Positions 8,519-17,234 of a stretch of DNA of 64,000 bases are shown here, one piece after another (positions within the stretch are counted from its first letter, which is position 1; the number at the start of each line of letters is the position of its first letter). The translations under genes and the position numbers were made by a program. The stretch lies in contig DATAGP010000039.1 of the NCBI GenBank assembly GCA_036263655.1, forward strand, positions 30,650-94,649, given 5' to 3'. Origin of the DNA: Schlegelella_A sp036263655. Its GTDB lineage: Bacteria; Pseudomonadota; Gammaproteobacteria; Burkholderiales; Burkholderiaceae_C. A model generated the notes under the pieces. The model was given only the letters and a program-made list of their open reading frames with translations. It was not told where the DNA came from and made no database searches.

Positions 8519-10396
8519 TTACCGCGGGGTCGGATTCGCAGCGATGAAGTCGAGCAGGCCGCGGTACTTCGGAGCGGTCGCAGGGTCCTGCGTCACGCGC
8601 TCGAGCGCTCCCCACAGGCCCCATTTCGACCAGGGGCCGATGTCGTGGTACTGGTTCATCGTGTCGCCGCCGCTCGCCACCCACAGGCGGTAGTACTCGA
8701 GATAAACGTCGCGCATGCGCGGGTTGCGATGCGCCGAGCTGAACAAGGCCGTCATGGCATCGATCTTGTCGGGAGGGAAGTAGGAGGAGTGGTTGCCTGC
8801 ACCGCTCTCATAGGCCGTGAACCTCAGGCCGTATCGCCGAGCGAGCGCCGCGTTCGCGACCATCATGTCCCTGACCGGCCCGCGCACGTTCGCGAACATG
8901 AGATCGACGATCTGGTCGCTCGACATCGTCAGCGTCTTGGCCACGTTGGCCGCGTCGTCGGCAGGACCGGCACCGAAGTACGGAGCGATGGACAGCACAT
9001 CTGCGTTGACGGCGGTGTCCTTCCAGAGCAGCGCGTTCTCGAGAAACTGCGTCCACACCGCCTGCCCCGCGATGACGCGCACCAGGCGGCCGCTGTCGGA
9101 CCCATACACGTGCTGCATGAGCTTGAACACCTCGACCGAGCGCTGCGCATAGAACGCCGACGGCATGCCGTGAGGCGCGGGCAGGCCGAGCCTGGCCGAC
9201 TCCGCGACCCCCCACGTCGCCTGCGGGAAGGCCAGGTTCCAGACCTCGTTCGAATACTCGATGTGGGGCTTCAGCGTGGGATCGAGCCGGCTGTGCAGCA
9301 GGGCGGCGAACTGGCGAACGTAGTCGTCCGTGGCCTGATGCGGAATGCAGAACCACGGATCGACACCCAGGGTGTTCGCCAGGTCGATCATGACTTCCAG
9401 GGGCACGCCGTTGTGGTTGGCGTAGGTCAGGTCCGAGACCTTGGAGCGGTCGCTCCAGTGGACGACGGGTGAGCCGTTCGTGCCGCCCCAATCCATGAAG
9501 CGCAGGGTCGAGAACGGAGCCGCCTTCTTCAGGAAGACGGGGTTGAACGGATTCGTCGCATACGTCGCCTCCGTCCCCGGCCAGAGAAAGCGGAGGTTTC
9601 GCACTGGATTGGTCGCACTGGTCCGGTCGATGGACACCCAGAGCTGCCCCGTCGTGACGCTCACGTCGATGGCAATGCGATTCCCGGACGTCTCGGCGAC
9701 TTTCACTGCGCTCATCGGGAAGCTGATGGTCCCTTCGCCATCCCACAGCACGACATACCGACCGGGCGCGTACCCGGAATTGTCCCAAGCCACGGCAGCG
9801 ACGGCATGCTGGCCGGCCTTCAGCGATGCGGGATAGCCGTCGGCGGTCATCGCCGGGAAGGGTGCGTGCCAGGTGCCGTTGTCCTCCAGGGACCACCAGC
9901 CGCCGCTGTTCTTCATCAGGTCGGCGAAGGGGAACTGCGTCCCCCAGTAGGCGATTCCGGCCAGATTGGTGCCCACGTACCTGGAGCGCGCTGACGTCGA
10001 GCTCGGTTCGACCACCGACACGAGCGTCGTGGCCGTCGAGCCGCTCGCGGACGCCGTGACGGTGGTGCTGCCGGCGCGCAGAGGCGTCAGCAGCCCGCCG
10101 GAGCTGACGGTGGCGATGCTCGCGTCCGAGCTCGCCCAGACCAGCACGACGCCGGACACGGGCCTGCCGTTCTTGTCTCTCACCTGTGCGACGAGTTGCA
10201 CCGGACTGCCGACGACGGCTTGGGTCGTGGCCGGCAAGGTCACCACCACCGCCTTGCCTGCCGGGGCCTTGTTCCCCGCCTGCGCCAGGCGGCGCTCGGC
10301 GCCGAGCGGATCAGCCCCGGCCGAGCTCTGGCCGCCACCGCATGCGACCGCCGCGAAGGCCAGGAGGGTCGCCAGAATCAGTCGCCTTGAGGCCAT
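8519..10396 (-). CDS. Lipoprotein with Ig-like (BIG2) domain and glycosidase-like C-terminal region
   Basis: 625 residues. The N-terminus is a lipoprotein-type signal (LLAFAAVAC-GGG; the lipobox AVAC is slightly non-canonical). Residues about 50-130 form a bacterial Ig-like type 2 domain (PVQLVAQVRDKNGRPVSGVVLVWASS.., TVTASASGST). The remaining 480 residues look like a TIM-barrel carbohydrate-active region with a conserved EYSNEVWNLAFPQATWG block, in which the Glu of NEVWN is a plausible catalytic acid, and a late TAYESGAGNHS segment that could supply the second Glu. No glycoside hydrolase family is claimed. It is predicted to be surface- or periplasm-facing. Monocistronic. Confidence 0.75.
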   Translation of the reverse strand: MASRRLILATLLAFAAVACGGGQSSAGADPLGAERRLAQAGNKAPAGKAVVVTLPATTQAVVGSPVQLVAQVRDKNGRPVSGVVLVWASSDASIATVSSGGLLTPLRAGSTTVTASASGSTATTLVSVVEPSSTSARSRYVGTNLAGIAYWGTQFPFADLMKNSGGWWSLEDNGTWHAPFPAMTADGYPASLKAGQHAVAAVAWDNSGYAPGRYVVLWDGEGTISFPMSAVKVAETSGNRIAIDVSVTTGQLWVSIDRTSATNPVRNLRFLWPGTEATYATNPFNPVFLKKAAPFSTLRFMDWGGTNGSPVVHWSDRSKVSDLTYANHNGVPLEVMIDLANTLGVDPWFCIPHQATDDYVRQFAALLHSRLDPTLKPHIEYSNEVWNLAFPQATWGVAESARLGLPAPHGMPSAFYAQRSVEVFKLMQHVYGSDSGRLVRVIAGQAVWTQFLENALLWKDTAVNADVLSIAPYFGAGPADDAANVAKTLTMSSDQIVDLMFANVRGPVRDMMVANAALARRYGLRFTAYESGAGNHSSYFPPDKIDAMTALFSSAHRNPRMRDVYLEYYRLWVASGGDTMNQYHDIGPWSKWGLWGALERVTQDPATAPKYRGLLDFIAANPTPR

Positions 10397-10595
10397 CGTT
10401 CATCCTTCCAGTGAGACGACTCGCGGCTGCAGGGGGCCTGCAGGCAACAGTGCGTGAGACGGGGTTCGTTCACGGTAGCGGGCGACGTCGAGGGGCGCAA
10501 GTAGACGCCCATCGGACCGATTCCGCGACAGCGCCTGACGCGTGCCGTGAACTGTGCACGTGCCGGACGACTCGTTCGGTCCGCCCGAAGGTCGT

Positions 10596-10613
10596 GCTGC
10601 CCACAGGGGCAGC
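10596..10613. terminator. GC-rich hairpin downstream of the 81-aa gene
   Basis: Perfect 7-bp stem GCTGCCC/GGGCAGC with a 4-nt loop, starting 7 nt past the stop of the minus-strand gene at 10620. There is no T-run, so it would be a weak or Rho-assisted terminator at most. Confidence 0.35.
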
Positions 10614-10619
10614 GCCAGC

Positions 10620-10865
10620 CTAGTCGCGGACGGTGTTCAGGATCATCGCTGCCGCGTTGGCGTCGAGCTCGTCCAACTGCAGCGGCGTGAGCTGACCGGC
10701 GAAGTAGTGCTCGACACCCGGCCCGATCCGTGGCCGGTGGACGTACCACCCGCTGCCGATGTGCACGGCGGCCCAGGGCCGCCGCGGGTCGGCCACGGCA
10801 GTCACCTTGCAGACCCGCCCGCTCGGGAGGCTCATCGTGTCGCCGACATGGACGCGCTTGACCAT
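10620..10865 (-). CDS. Small conserved-looking protein of unknown function
   Basis: An 81-residue protein beginning MVKRVHVGDTMSLPSGRVCKVTAV, which reads like a small beta-barrel (SH3- or KOW-like) fold, then AAVHIGSGWYVHRPRIGPG and a helical end (LTPLQLDELDANAAAMIL). It has normal amino-acid composition, unlike the Arg-rich shadow frames around it. No family recognised. It lies 42 nt downstream of the WRWRYRD protein on the same strand and could be co-transcribed. Confidence 0.55.
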   Translation of the reverse strand: MVKRVHVGDTMSLPSGRVCKVTAVADPRRPWAAVHIGSGWYVHRPRIGPGVEHYFAGQLTPLQLDELDANAAAMILNTVRD

Positions 10866-10907
10866 GGCGCGTCGGTCAGGGACCCACCGCGAGGCTCGGG
10901 TCCACGA

Positions 10908-11126
10908 TCAGAGGCTCTCGAGCCGGCGCACTTCCGGGCCGGTTTCCGGAAACTCATCGGTATCGACCTCGCGCAGCAGCATCGAGCCGTCGATGCGCTC
11001 GGCGTCGTGCAGCTTCGATGCCTCCGCTTCGCTGAGCTGGAAGAGGGTTCGACAGATGCGGCCGGTCTTCGGGTCGCGGTAGCGCCACCGCCAGTACTCG
11101 ACGGTCCGTTTGGGAGCACGTTGCAT
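10908..11126 (-). CDS. Small conserved WRWRYRD protein, paralogue of 5144-5374
   Basis: A 72-residue protein: VEYWRWRYRDPKTGRICRT, a short helix (LSEAEASKLHDAERIDG), then MLLREVDTDEFPETGPEV. It shares the same order of motifs with the 76-residue protein at 5144-5374, the only other copy I see in the window. It lies 124 nt downstream of the paoC stop on the same strand. Function unknown. Confidence 0.7.
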   Translation of the reverse strand: MQRAPKRTVEYWRWRYRDPKTGRICRTLFQLSEAEASKLHDAERIDGSMLLREVDTDEFPETGPEVRRLESL

Positions 11127-11250
11127 GGCCGGTCATCGGCCGACGGCGGGCGGACCTGAGTCGCTGCGAGCCGGGAATGCGACTTACCTCCCGATTTCGG
11201 TCGCGTGGCCGACGAGCGGATCGCCGGCCAGGACGCCTCCGGCCCGACCG

Positions 11251-13423
11251 CTACAGCAGCTTGTCCGGCGTGATCGGAAGATCGCGCACGCGCCGACCGG
11301 TGGCATGGAACACGGCATTGGCGATCGCTGCCGGTATGCCGACCATGCCCAGCTCGCCCATGCCCTTGACGCCCAGCGGATTGACGATCCGGTCGTCCTC
11401 TTCCACGAACAAGGTCTGGATGGCGTGGATGTCCGCGTTCACCGGCACGTGGTAGTGCTGCAGGTTGGGGTTCATGATCCGGCCGTAGCGGTGATCGATC
11501 TCGGTCGCTTCCTGCAGCGCCATCCCGATCCCCCAGACGACGCCGCCGATCTCCTGGCTGTGCGAGGCCTTGGGGTTGATGATCCTGCCGCAGGCCGTCA
11601 CCTCGATGACGCGGCTCACGCGCACCGTGCCGAGGTCCGGGTCGACCTTCACTTCCACGAACTGCGCGCCGTGCGCGAGCGAGGCGTACCTGTCGCGTTC
11701 GGCGGACGGCTTCGCGTCGAAGGTCTCGGTGATCTCGGCGAGACCGTGCCTGCGCATGAGGTCGGCGATGGCCACCGAGCGCGACGGGTCGGCCTTGACG
11801 CGCAGGCGGCCGTCCATCATCTCGACGTCGGACACGCTCGCGCCCTGCAGTCGGGAGCCGGGTTCGCGATGGGCGAGCGCCAGCAGCTTCGCGACGATGG
11901 CGAGCGCCGCACCCTGGACCGCGGAACCCACGCTGGCCGTCGTCCATGAGCCGCCCTGCGACGGCGCCGGGGGCTGCCGCGTGTCGCCGAGCTCGAAGTT
12001 CACCTGTTCCAGCTTCAATCCCAGGAATTCGGCGGCGATCATGGTCATGACGGTGTAGGTGCCGGGCCCGATGTCGCTCGTGGCGCTCGCCACCTGCGCC
12101 GTGCCGTCGGCGCGGAAGGTGATGCGGGCGCTCGCCGGCATCTGCGAGGCGCCCCACACGCCGGTGGCGGTGCCCCAGCCGACCAGCAGGCGGCCATCGC
12201 GCATCGAGCGCGGCTCGAACATGCGGTTCTTCCAGCCGAACTTCTCGGCGCCGAGGCGGTAGCACTCGCGCAGCGCCTTGCTGGAGAAGGGCTTGCCGCT
12301 CTCGGGGTCGACCTCGGCGTAGTTGACGAGGCGCAACTCGAGGGGATCCATCTTCAGCGCGTAGGCGAGCTCGTCCATGGCGCATTCCAGCGCGAACATG
12401 CCGCTGACCGCCCCGGGCGCTCGCATCCAGGTCGGCGTGTTGAGGTCCGTCGCGGCGATGCGCAGGGGCGCGACGAGGTTCGGGCAGGCATACACCTGGC
12501 GCGTGAAGCGGGTGGTGTCGTCCGAGAACTCCTCGAACGACGACGTGTTGTGCACCGCCTCGTGGATCATCGCCGCCAGCTGGCCGGAGCGGTCGGCGCC
12601 GAGGGCGATCTTCTGCACCGTGTACGGCCGATAGCCGTGCCCCGTGAACATCTGGGTGCGGGTATAGACGACCTTCACCGGCCGCCGCAGCTCGCGCGCC
12701 GCCATCGCCGTCAGTGCCGGGTAGTAGTTCGGCCGCAGCGACGAGCCGAACGCGCCGCCGACGAAGGGCGAGACGACGCGGACCTTCGCCGCCGGGATCC
12801 CGAAGCTCGACGCGAGGTGCTCCTGGACGCTGAACACGCCCTGCGTCTTGTCGAAGATCGTCAGCTCGTCGCCCTGCCAGAACGCGATCGCCGCGTGCGG
12901 CTCGATCGGGTTGTGGTGCTCGATGGGGATCCGGTACTCGGCCTCGACCCGGACCGGCGCCCCCAGCATCGCCTGCTGCGGGTTGCCGCGCGGCGTCGAC
13001 GGCGCGGCCTGCGCGGGCACCTTGGCCGTCCCGAGCGCGCGCTCGGTGTCGGTGACGTGACGCTCGGCCTCGTAGTAAACCTTCACCAGGCGCGCCGCGT
13101 GGCGGGCCTGCTCGTAGGTCTCGGCCACCACCAGCGCCACCGGCTGGGCGTTGAAGTGGATGCGGTCCGACTGCAGCGCCCGGAAGCGCCGGCTTCGGGC
13201 CGAGCGTCGGGGCGTTGAGGTGCGTGAAGACCCGCAGCACGCCGGGGGACCGCTCGGCGTCGCGCGTGTCCATGCGCGCGATCCTTCCCTTCGCCACGGT
13301 CGAGAGCACGATGAACCCGTAGCTGACGTTCGGGACCTGGAACTCGGCCGCGTACTTGGCCGTGCCCGTCACTTTCGCGACGCCGTCGACCCGGCTCGTT
13401 TCCTTTCCGATGTAGCGTGCCAT
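11251..13423 (-). pseudogene. paoC: PaoC-like molybdenum-cofactor subunit of aldehyde oxidoreductase, frameshifted as sequenced
   Basis: Large subunit of the xanthine-oxidase family, binding the molybdenum cofactor. The N-terminal 80 residues (MARYIGKETSRVDGVAKVTG.. to THLNAPTLGPKP) are in one frame. From RFRALQSDRIHFNAQPVALVV onward the protein continues in another frame to 11251. One extra base near 13188-13193 (plus strand GCGCCGGC) accounts for it; removing it gives KP-RFRALQSDR with no missing residues. Everything downstream is intact, including FVGGAFGSSL and the catalytic Glu in GMGELGMVG. It is therefore either a sequencing error or a very recent mutation. The start is the ATG at 13423, 11 nt after paoB. 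Confidence 0.8.
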
Positions 13424-13434
13424 GTCGATTCCGT

Positions 13435-14421
13435 TCAGGCCAGGCGCGCCGCGCGCATGAGGGCGCGGGTGACCGAGCGCTTTCCGAGCTCCACCTTGTA
13501 GTCGTTGTGCGCGAGCGGCCGTGCCTCGCGCAGCGCCGCTTCGCCGGCCAGCCGGAAGCTCTCCTCGCTGGCCGGGCGGCCCGTCAATGCCGCTTCGGCC
13601 TCGACGCTGCGCCACGGCTTGTGCGCGACGCTGCCGAGCACCACGCGCGCCTGGCGGATGGTTCCGCCCTGCAGGTCGAGCGCCGCGGCGACCGCCACCA
13701 GCGCGAACGCGTACGAGGCGCGGTCACGCACCTTGAGATAGTGCGAGTTGCGGGCGAAGCCCGAGGGCGGCAGGTCGATGGCGACGATCAGCTCGCCGGC
13801 TGCAAGGTTCGTGTCCCGCTGCGGCTGGTCGCCGGGCAAGCGGTGGAAGTCGGCGATTGGAATCGTCCGCTCGGCGCCGTCGGCGGTGCGGACACGGACG
13901 ACGGCGTCGAGCGCGACCAGCGCATTGGCCATGTCCCCGGGGTAGGTGGCGACGCACTGCTCGCTCCAGCCGAGGATGGCGTGGATCCGATTCAGGCCTT
14001 CGCGCGCGCCGCAGCCGGAGCCGGACTCGCGCTTGTTGCACGGCATCGCGGTGTCGTAGAAGTACTGGCAGCGGGTGCGCTGCAGCAGGTTGCCGCCGTT
14101 CGTCGCCATGTTGCGCAGCTGCCCCGAGGCGCCGGCGACGATGGCCTGCGTGAGCAGCGGGTAGCCCTGGCGAATGAGCGGGTGGTTGGCAGTCTCGCTG
14201 TTCGTCGCCAGGGCACCGATGGAGACGCCGGTCGCGGTCTGCCGGATCGTGCGCAAGGGCAGGCGGCTGATGTCGACGACGCGGGTCGGGCGTTCGACGT
14301 CCTCCTTCATGAGGTCGAGGAGGTTGGTGCCGCCGGCCAGGTATCGGGCCTGCGCATTCCCGGCCACCGCCGCCGTGGCGGCGCCGGCGTCGGTCGCGCG
14401 GACGTAGTCAAACGGTCGCAT
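13435..14421 (-). CDS. paoB: PaoB-like FAD-binding subunit of aldehyde oxidoreductase
   Basis: 328 residues. The FAD-binding domain shows YLAGGTNLLDLMKEDV and the MATNGGNLLQ motif. Just after it a loop with four cysteines (RTRCQYFYDTAMPCNKRESGSGC, then SEQC) matches the extra [4Fe-4S] cluster loop that distinguishes E. coli PaoB (YagS) from ordinary xanthine dehydrogenase FAD subunits. The C-terminus has the CO-dehydrogenase flavoprotein C-terminal fold. It passes electrons from the iron-sulfur subunit to FAD and on to an acceptor. Its ATG overlaps the end of paoA by 14 nt. Confidence 0.88.
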   Translation of the reverse strand: MRPFDYVRATDAGAATAAVAGNAQARYLAGGTNLLDLMKEDVERPTRVVDISRLPLRTIRQTATGVSIGALATNSETANHPLIRQGYPLLTQAIVAGASGQLRNMATNGGNLLQRTRCQYFYDTAMPCNKRESGSGCGAREGLNRIHAILGWSEQCVATYPGDMANALVALDAVVRVRTADGAERTIPIADFHRLPGDQPQRDTNLAAGELIVAIDLPPSGFARNSHYLKVRDRASYAFALVAVAAALDLQGGTIRQARVVLGSVAHKPWRSVEAEAALTGRPASEESFRLAGEAALREARPLAHNDYKVELGKRSVTRALMRAARLA

Positions 14422-15244
14422 GGCCGTCCTCCTTCCTGGCGTCGGCCAGCTGCTGCTCGTCGGCGAAGCCCCAGGTCTGCGCCGAGGCGCGGCCGGAGTG
14501 CACTTCCTGGATCGCCGCGACGATGCCGGGGTAGGCGCCGCAGCGGCAGAGGTTGCCGCTCATGCGCTCGCGGATCTGGTCGTCCGTCAGCCGCGTGGTG
14601 GTGGCCGTCACGTCGTCGCTGGCGTGGCTCGCCTCGCCGCGCCGGGCCTCGTCGAGCACGCCGACCGCGGAGCAGATCTGCCCCGGCGTGCAGTAGCCGC
14701 ACTGGAAGGCGTCGTGCTTGATGAACGCGACCTGAAGCGGGTGCAAGGTGTCGCCGCGCGCGAGGCCCTCGATGGTGGTCACGTCGCGGCCCTCGCAGCT
14801 GGCCGCCAGGGTCAGGCAGGAGAGGACGCGCCGGCCGTCGACGATCACCGTGCAGGCGCCGCACTGGCCCTGGTCGCAGCCCTTCTTGGTGCCGGTGAGG
14901 GCGAGGCGTTCGCGCAAGGCGTCGAGCAGCACGACGCGGGTGTCGATCGACAAGGCCTGCTGCACGCCATTGACCTTGAACGACACGCGGGCGAGGTTCT
15001 GCGCGGCCGGCGCTGCCGACGCAGCGCCGGCCGCCGGCGCCAGCTGCGCCAGTGCCGCTTCCTGCGCGAGCAGGTCGGTGGCGAACCAGCCCAGGCTGCC
15101 GGCGACCGACTGGCCGAGGAAGGTTCGCCGCGTCTGGCCGATGCCGTGGAGATCGGGCATCTCCTCGAGCAGCGCGGCTTCGTCCGCGCTCAGCGTTGCT
15201 GCGGCGTTCGGGTCCGCGTCATCTCGCACGGCGGGGTCCTTCAT
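14408..15244 (-). CDS. paoA: PaoA-like [2Fe-2S] subunit of aldehyde oxidoreductase, Tat-exported
   Basis: 278 residues. Near residue 39 there is a twin-arginine motif (TRRTFLGQ) and a hydrophobic stretch (GSLGWFATDLL), so the complex is probably exported folded to the periplasm, as in E. coli PaoABC. Both clusters are complete: plant-ferredoxin type CDQGQCGACTVIVDG..C, and CGYCTPGQ..C-x-CGAYP. The unusual 38-residue region before the twin arginines is Asp/Ala-rich. The ATG at 15244 follows the TAG of the upstream lipoprotein gene with no gap. The expected role is oxidising aldehydes to acids. No PaoD/XdhC-type maturation factor is in the window. Confidence 0.88.
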   Translation of the reverse strand: MKDPAVRDDADPNAAATLSADEAALLEEMPDLHGIGQTRRTFLGQSVAGSLGWFATDLLAQEAALAQLAPAAGAASAAPAAQNLARVSFKVNGVQQALSIDTRVVLLDALRERLALTGTKKGCDQGQCGACTVIVDGRRVLSCLTLAASCEGRDVTTIEGLARGDTLHPLQVAFIKHDAFQCGYCTPGQICSAVGVLDEARRGEASHASDDVTATTTRLTDDQIRERMSGNLCRCGAYPGIVAAIQEVHSGRASAQTWGFADEQQLADARKEDGHATV

Positions 15245-15805
15245 CTATCGATCCTCGGAAAACACGACCCGCACGTCGCTGGGGCCGAGCGCCTGCGCCA
15301 GGCGGGTGGGGTCATCGAGGCGGCCGAGGCGCGTGTAGGAGTACGTCGACTCGAAGGTGGCGTAGAACACGACGAGGGTGTCCGAGCCGTACAGCATCAG
15401 GTCGCCGCTGCGGATCGTCCCGGGCCGACTGGCGTCAGTCGGCAAGCGGCGCGCCAGGCGGGCGTATTTCTCGTTGCCGTTGTGCTCCGACATGTCGAGC
15501 GTGAGCGGCAGCAGCGCAGCGAGGGCGCGCGCGCTCTCGTTGGCGGCCAGGGTGATCGCGAAGCGGCGTTCGCCGACGCTCATCCACATGCGTGATTCCT
15601 TCGCTGCCGCCGATCCGGGAGCCGCCTCTGCAGCGACAGCGGGTGGGCGTGGTGTCGATGGCTCGGCGGCATCGCAACTGCCGAGCGCCATCAGCCCGAG
15701 CAGCAGGCTCGACGTTCGCGCCGCGGCCGATGTCCCGGCGCGGCGACGTCCGGCGGGCGAAGGACCTCGGTTGCCGAGGCGCGAGCAGAGGCTGCTCGGG
15801 GTCAT
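15245..15805 (-). CDS. Cyclophilin-like fold protein, probable lipoprotein
   Basis: 186 residues. An N-terminal basic region (RLGNRGPSPAGRRR) and a hydrophobic stretch SSLLLGLMALGSC look like a lipoprotein signal with cleavage before Cys. After an Ala/Pro linker the domain resembles the small cyclophilin-like family (PF18050 type): LTLDMSEHNGNEKYARL, then DLMLYGSDTLVVFYATF and YTRLGRLDDPTRLAQALG. The biochemical role of the family is not established. Its ATG overlaps the MFS stop by 4 nt (ATGA) and its TAG abuts paoA, so it is embedded in the MFS-pao operon. Confidence 0.78.
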   Translation of the reverse strand: MTPSSLCSRLGNRGPSPAGRRRAGTSAAARTSSLLLGLMALGSCDAAEPSTPRPPAVAAEAAPGSAAAKESRMWMSVGERRFAITLAANESARALAALLPLTLDMSEHNGNEKYARLARRLPTDASRPGTIRSGDLMLYGSDTLVVFYATFESTYSYTRLGRLDDPTRLAQALGPSDVRVVFSEDR

Positions 15806-17046
15806 CGCATCTCTCCTCTCGCTCGGGCGGTCCGCGGCGCGTGCGAGCGGGACGTCAGGAGCGTCAGCCAGGCGGCCGACAGCAGCACGGCCGCGCTGGC
15901 CACGAAGCTGGCCCGGTAGCCGCCGCCATCGAACAGCAGGCCGCCGACGGTGGAGCCGAGCGCGATGGCCAGCTGGATCACGGCGACCATGAGGCCGCCG
16001 CCGGCCTCGGCGCTGCGCGGCAGGGCTTCCGCGATCCAGTTCCACCAGCCGACCGGCGCTGCGGTCGCGAGCAGGCCCCAGAGGGCCAGCAGCAAGGCTG
16101 CCGCTACCGCGTTGGCGCCGAGGGGGATCAGCAGCAGCGCGATTGCACCCAGGCCCACGGGAATGGCAATCAGCGTCGGGTACAGGCCGCGCCGGAGGAA
16201 GCTGCCGACGAGGGTCGTGCCGATGAACCCGGCCACGCCGATCACGAGCAGGATCAGCGACAGCGTCGGGATGGCGACCTGCGTCACCGTCTCGAGGAAG
16301 GGCCGCACATAGGTGAAAAGCGCGAACTGCCCCGTGAAGAAGGCACCGCAGGCGGCCATGCCCAGCGCGACGGATCGGTTCCTCAGCAGCATGAACGCAT
16401 CGCCGAAAGACGCCGTCCGCTCGTCCGCCTTCATCCGCGGCAGGCTGGCCCACTGCCAGGCGAAGGCGATCGCGGCGACCGGGACCAGGCAGAAGAACGC
16501 GCCGCGCCAGCCGATCACCGAGCCCAGGTAGCTGCCGAGCGGCGCGGCCACGACGGTCGCCAGCGCGTTGCCGCCGTTGAAGATGGCCAGGGCCCTGGGC
16601 ACCTGGCTGCCGGGCACCAGCCGCATGGCCGTCGCGGCCGACAGGGACCAGAAGCCGCCGATGACCACGCCGATGAGCGAACGGCCGGCCATGTAGGTGA
16701 GGTAGTCCGGCGCGAGCCCGACCACCGCGCCCGACAGCCCCATGAGGCCGGTCAGTGCCAGCAGCAGCGTCTTGCGGTCCATGCCGCCGGCGAGCCGGCC
16801 GATGGACAGGCTGGTCGCCACCGCGAACGCGCCGGAGATGGCGATGCCTTGCCCGGCCATTCCTTCCGTGACCTGCAGGTCGGCAGCGATCGGCGTCAGC
16901 AGGCTGACCGGCATGAACTCCGAGGCGATGAGCGCGAACACGCACAGCGACACGGCAAGGACGCCGCTCCAGTGCGCGGGCTCCGGCCGTGCCTCGTCTC
17001 GGGCGAGAACGGCGCCGGTGGGGATGGGGCCGGTTCGGGTGCTCAT
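15802..17046 (-). CDS. NepI-like major facilitator superfamily exporter
   Basis: A 414-residue MFS transporter with 12 predicted helices. The N-terminal half follows the NepI/YicM pattern (EFMPVSLLTPIAADLQVTEGMAGQ, GRSLIGVVIGGFWSLSA, APLGSYLGSVIGWR). E. coli NepI exports purine ribonucleosides; the substrate here is unknown and could be a compound related to the aldehyde oxidoreductase encoded downstream. The ATG at 17046 starts MSTRTGPIPTG before the first helix. First gene of the leftward operon, divergent from the LysR gene with 188 nt between starts. Confidence 0.85.
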   Translation of the reverse strand: MSTRTGPIPTGAVLARDEARPEPAHWSGVLAVSLCVFALIASEFMPVSLLTPIAADLQVTEGMAGQGIAISGAFAVATSLSIGRLAGGMDRKTLLLALTGLMGLSGAVVGLAPDYLTYMAGRSLIGVVIGGFWSLSAATAMRLVPGSQVPRALAIFNGGNALATVVAAPLGSYLGSVIGWRGAFFCLVPVAAIAFAWQWASLPRMKADERTASFGDAFMLLRNRSVALGMAACGAFFTGQFALFTYVRPFLETVTQVAIPTLSLILLVIGVAGFIGTTLVGSFLRRGLYPTLIAIPVGLGAIALLLIPLGANAVAAALLLALWGLLATAAPVGWWNWIAEALPRSAEAGGGLMVAVIQLAIALGSTVGGLLFDGGGYRASFVASAAVLLSAAWLTLLTSRSHAPRTARARGEMR

Positions 17047-17206
17047 CTGGTTGCGTGCCTTGCTCGCCTGACAACTCGGCCAGCGCGATGTCGAAAGGGT
17101 AGGGTCCAAACAGCGTCGATCGACATGCCGACGTGGCACGCGTCTATGAACGGCAAGCATCAATCGGCGACAGCCCGGCATGCAGCGCCTCGCCACACCC
17201 GCTCCC

Positions 17207-17212
17207 TACAAT
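17207..17212 (+). promoter_or_regulatory. Candidate -10 element of the LysR gene
   Basis: TACAAT, five of six matches to TATAAT, in the sequence CCTACAATCACGGC 22 nt before the LysR ATG. No good -35 is seen, so this rests on the -10 alone. Confidence 0.35.
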
Positions 17213-17234
17213 CACGGCGCACATCCGGTCCCCC

